NCBI GenBank assembly: GCA_900757865.1
Contig: CAAEPH010000031.1
Span: forward strand, 1 to 64,000
Source: an uncultured Sutterella sp.
GTDB lineage: Bacteria; Pseudomonadota; Gammaproteobacteria; Burkholderiales; Burkholderiaceae_F
Reading direction: 5' to 3'
DNA length: 64,000 nucleotides
Positions within the stretch are counted from its first letter, which is position 1, and each line of letters begins with the position of its first letter. The position numbers and the translations under genes were made by a program. The notes under the pieces are model-generated. The model saw only the letters and a list, made by a program, of their open reading frames with translations. It made no database searches and was not told the origin of the DNA. Shown piece by piece: positions 62,240-64,000 of the stretch.

Positions 62240-62925
62240 TGGCTTTTTGAATTGCCTGGGATACCCCCCGTCGCTTCTGGGGGCGCGCGTCCTGCGGGAA
62301 TTGCGCCCCCTCGTTAAATTTAGGCCACAACCCCATGCGAAATTGCACAAACCCATAACCTTCATCGGGATTGGCATCAATTATCCCGTCCAATGCGCGT
62401 TTTCACTTTAGAAAACCTTGTTTTGAAGGTTTGAAATGTAACTTTCACGAAATGGCCTCAGGAATGTTGCTTATAGACAACATTTGCGCAACCCCATAAA
62501 CTTTCTTAACTGAACTGGACGCTTAACTGAGCGCTAAATCAAAGTGGCAATTCGACACTTTTTATGAGTGTGTCTTGCGGTTTCGGGTGAGTGCCGAACC
62601 TAAATTAAGGCGAAGCTAATGAGATACGGGACGGGAAAGGTAAATGGCCAATAGGTGTCTTCACGCCTCGCGTTTATGTCGACCTGTTCATTTCACGTGA
62701 CTTTAGGGTAAACCCGTGTTGTGCTCTGACAACGCCTTTGACACAATTAATCGGCTTCTCTTTTCGCCGTTTAAATGACTGTCTACTAGCCATTTTGCTC
62801 AAGCTTCCAGCCACTTAATTGACAACGAGCATCCTGGCGAGAGGGGTGTATAGGCGCGGTGTCGCGAATGAAGCCCTGCTTTCCCTTCCCTCTTCTCTCT
62901 AACGTCTTTTTTATAAGGAATCCCC
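62240..62925. other. Intergenic region before the lipoprotein operon
   Basis: A 7-bp inverted repeat AATGTTG/CAACATT lies at 62463-62484. An AGGG-TAAA-CCCG site is at 62705-62716, about 220 bases before the CsgG-type gene. No gene was recognised in this stretch. Confidence 0.4.
62705..62716. promoter_or_regulatory. AGGG-TAAA-CCCG operator-like site upstream of the csgG-type operon
   Basis: One mismatch from the RGGG-W4-CCCT consensus that recurs in the window. Confidence 0.4.
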
Positions 62926-63903
62926 ATGAAACGAACTTTCCTGGTCTCGGTGTTAGCCGGATCAATGGCTGTGGGACTCACCGGGTGTGCCATACCGGAT
63001 AGTCCTGTAAAGAGCGTGGAAAACACGGCTACCCAAGCCGAGCAGCTTGAAGCGCAAAAAGCGGTCACCACCCAAGTGGCTGCCCCAACTCTGAAGCGCA
63101 AGATTGCACTGGGTCGCATCACGAACGAAACCGTCTATGGTCGAAGCCTTATTCGCAATGCCGATGGCGATCCGTTAGGGAAACAAGTCGCGGACATGCT
63201 CGCCAAGGACCTCACGGCCTCGGGACACTTCATTGTGCTTGAGCGCACTGATATTGCCTCACTCAACAAAGAAGCTGCCTTCTCTGGCAACGCCATGCAA
63301 CGCATCGGTGCAGACGTTCTCTTGATTGGATCGCTCACCGAATACGGTCGTAAGACCTTGGGCACACGCGGGTTTTTAAGTAGCACCAAAAAGCAAGTCG
63401 CCTACGCGAAGATGGACGTGCGTCTCGTGGACACCACCACGGGTCAGGTGATTTTCTCCACGTCCGGTGCGGGTGAAACGAGCACCGAGTCGGGCAACAT
63501 CTTAGGCTGGGGCAACAAGCGCTCAGGGTATGATGGCACATTGGGTGACAAAGCGATTTCGGTTGCGGTCTCGGATGTGGTCAACAAACTCGTGACGCAA
63601 CTGGCTGACCGTCCGTGGAATACCTACTTCCTCAGTATGGAACCCGGTCAGTTGGTGATCTCGGGCGGTGCCTCGCAAGGTCTTAAAGTGGGAACGAAGT
63701 TGCGCGTTGTAGCGCCAGGCAAGATGGTGAAGTCGCCTCAAACCGGCTTCATGATCCCGCTCCCCGGGAAAGACGTTGCCACGGTTGAAGTGGTGCAGAC
63801 CTTTGGCGATACGCCCGAGACCGAAGGCTCCATTGTGCGTGTCGTGAACGGATCGCTGGGGAAATACACAGTCGATCAGCTCAAAGTTGTGGAGGTGAAA
63901 TAA
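62926..63903 (+). CDS. CsgG/HfaB-family outer-membrane lipoprotein
   Basis: The 325-residue protein has a lipoprotein signal (lipobox LTGC, Cys 21) and a CsgG-type domain: KIALGRITNETVYGRSLI, VLERTDIASLNKEA, GADVLLIGSLTEYGRKT, DVRLVDTTTGQVIFS. CsgG family members form oligomeric outer-membrane channels or periplasmic assemblies. The ATG follows AAGGA. Its stop overlaps the next lipoprotein start (TAATG), and the pair fits the widespread CsgG-DUF4810-DUF799 lipoprotein operon whose role is unclear. No curli genes are nearby. Confidence 0.85.
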   Translation: MKRTFLVSVLAGSMAVGLTGCAIPDSPVKSVENTATQAEQLEAQKAVTTQVAAPTLKRKIALGRITNETVYGRSLIRNADGDPLGKQVADMLAKDLTASGHFIVLERTDIASLNKEAAFSGNAMQRIGADVLLIGSLTEYGRKTLGTRGFLSSTKKQVAYAKMDVRLVDTTTGQVIFSTSGAGETSTESGNILGWGNKRSGYDGTLGDKAISVAVSDVVNKLVTQLADRPWNTYFLSMEPGQLVISGGASQGLKVGTKLRVVAPGKMVKSPQTGFMIPLPGKDVATVEVVQTFGDTPETEGSIVRVVNGSLGKYTVDQLKVVEVK

Positions 63904-64000
63904 TGCGTCGTCAGTTGATTTCTACATTAGTGGCCTCTGTGGTGATGGCGGGTATGCTAGGCGGCTGCGCCTACCCCACCGAGAAAGCCGAAGTGCTCGA
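63903..64000 (+). CDS. Start of a lipoprotein gene, probably DUF4810 (cut by window end)
   Basis: The first 32 codons encode a lipoprotein signal (MRRQLISTLVASVVMAGMLG, then GC). The start overlaps the csgG-type stop by one base. The DUF4810 label is from operon context; only the N-terminus is visible. Confidence 0.55.
   Translation, partial: MRRQLISTLVASVVMAGMLGGCAYPTEKAEVL

Overview
The window looks like a chromosomal segment of a Gram-negative betaproteobacterium, most likely of the Sutterellaceae (Sutterella/Parasutterella type, Burkholderiales). This rests on the gene content: a Tat-exported FAD flavoprotein beside a LysR regulator, Burkholderiales-type porins, PATR-repeat autotransporters, a lactate permease with LutABC, and a proteobacterial cellulose locus with BcsG. 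No rRNA, tRNA or CRISPR array was recognised. All assignments are from reading the sequence; no database search was possible.

Layout. 1-3.1 kb: a broken autotransporter barrel fragment is fused tail-to-tail with a truncated LysR gene, followed by a Tat flavoprotein. 3.4-19.3 kb: a cellulose locus, bcsR-like/bcsQ/bcsA/bcsB/bcsZ, then a 1490-residue EAL/GGDEF membrane protein and bcsG (cellulose phosphoethanolamine transferase). No bcsC-type outer-membrane channel is present. Between bcsZ and the EAL/GGDEF gene lie a candidate sRNA and gene remnants (a DinJ antitoxin and an AAA-ATPase-like fragment). 19.5-25.2 kb: a dead signal-peptide fragment, a full-length autotransporter, and a headless autotransporter barrel. 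26-31 kb: the lactate operon lldP-lutA-lutB-(small ORF)-lutC, followed by a candidate anti-Shine-Dalgarno sRNA. 32-40.4 kb: an orphan DinJ-like antitoxin, a porin, an SGNH-type secreted protein, a recD2 gene cut in half, a large secreted protein of unknown function, and a secreted agmatine-deiminase-type enzyme. 40.4-43.3 kb: an IS1634/IS4-type insertion sequence and two tandem copies of a structured intergenic repeat; a third copy abuts the broken recD2. 43.4-50.6 kb: a second full-length autotransporter (opposite strand), a YgiD-type dioxygenase and a uracil/xanthine permease. 51-60.6 kb: an XRE regulator and a leftward block derived from an integrative conjugative element (DUF4400 protein, TraD, a TraI/MOBH homologue that seems to have lost its catalytic residues, and a VWA/MoxR-ATPase pair). 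61-64 kb: a porin and the start of a CsgG/DUF4810 lipoprotein operon.

Most interesting signals. (1) A three-copy structured element of about 270 bp with a conserved promoter, a conserved terminator hairpin, a compensatory base pair in a second hairpin and a hypervariable apical loop; one copy sits exactly where recD2 is truncated. (2) Two candidate sRNAs, at 11.66-11.81 and 31.26-31.36 kb. Both display CCUCC anti-Shine-Dalgarno loops, share the 13-nt string TTTCCTCCTTTAA and end in strong terminators. (3) A recurring inverted repeat, RGGG-W4-CCCT, lies upstream of both sRNAs, the lactate operon, a porin and the CsgG operon, and suggests a shared regulator. (4) Autotransporter genes occur as intact copies plus headless or truncated cassettes, one at a recombination junction.
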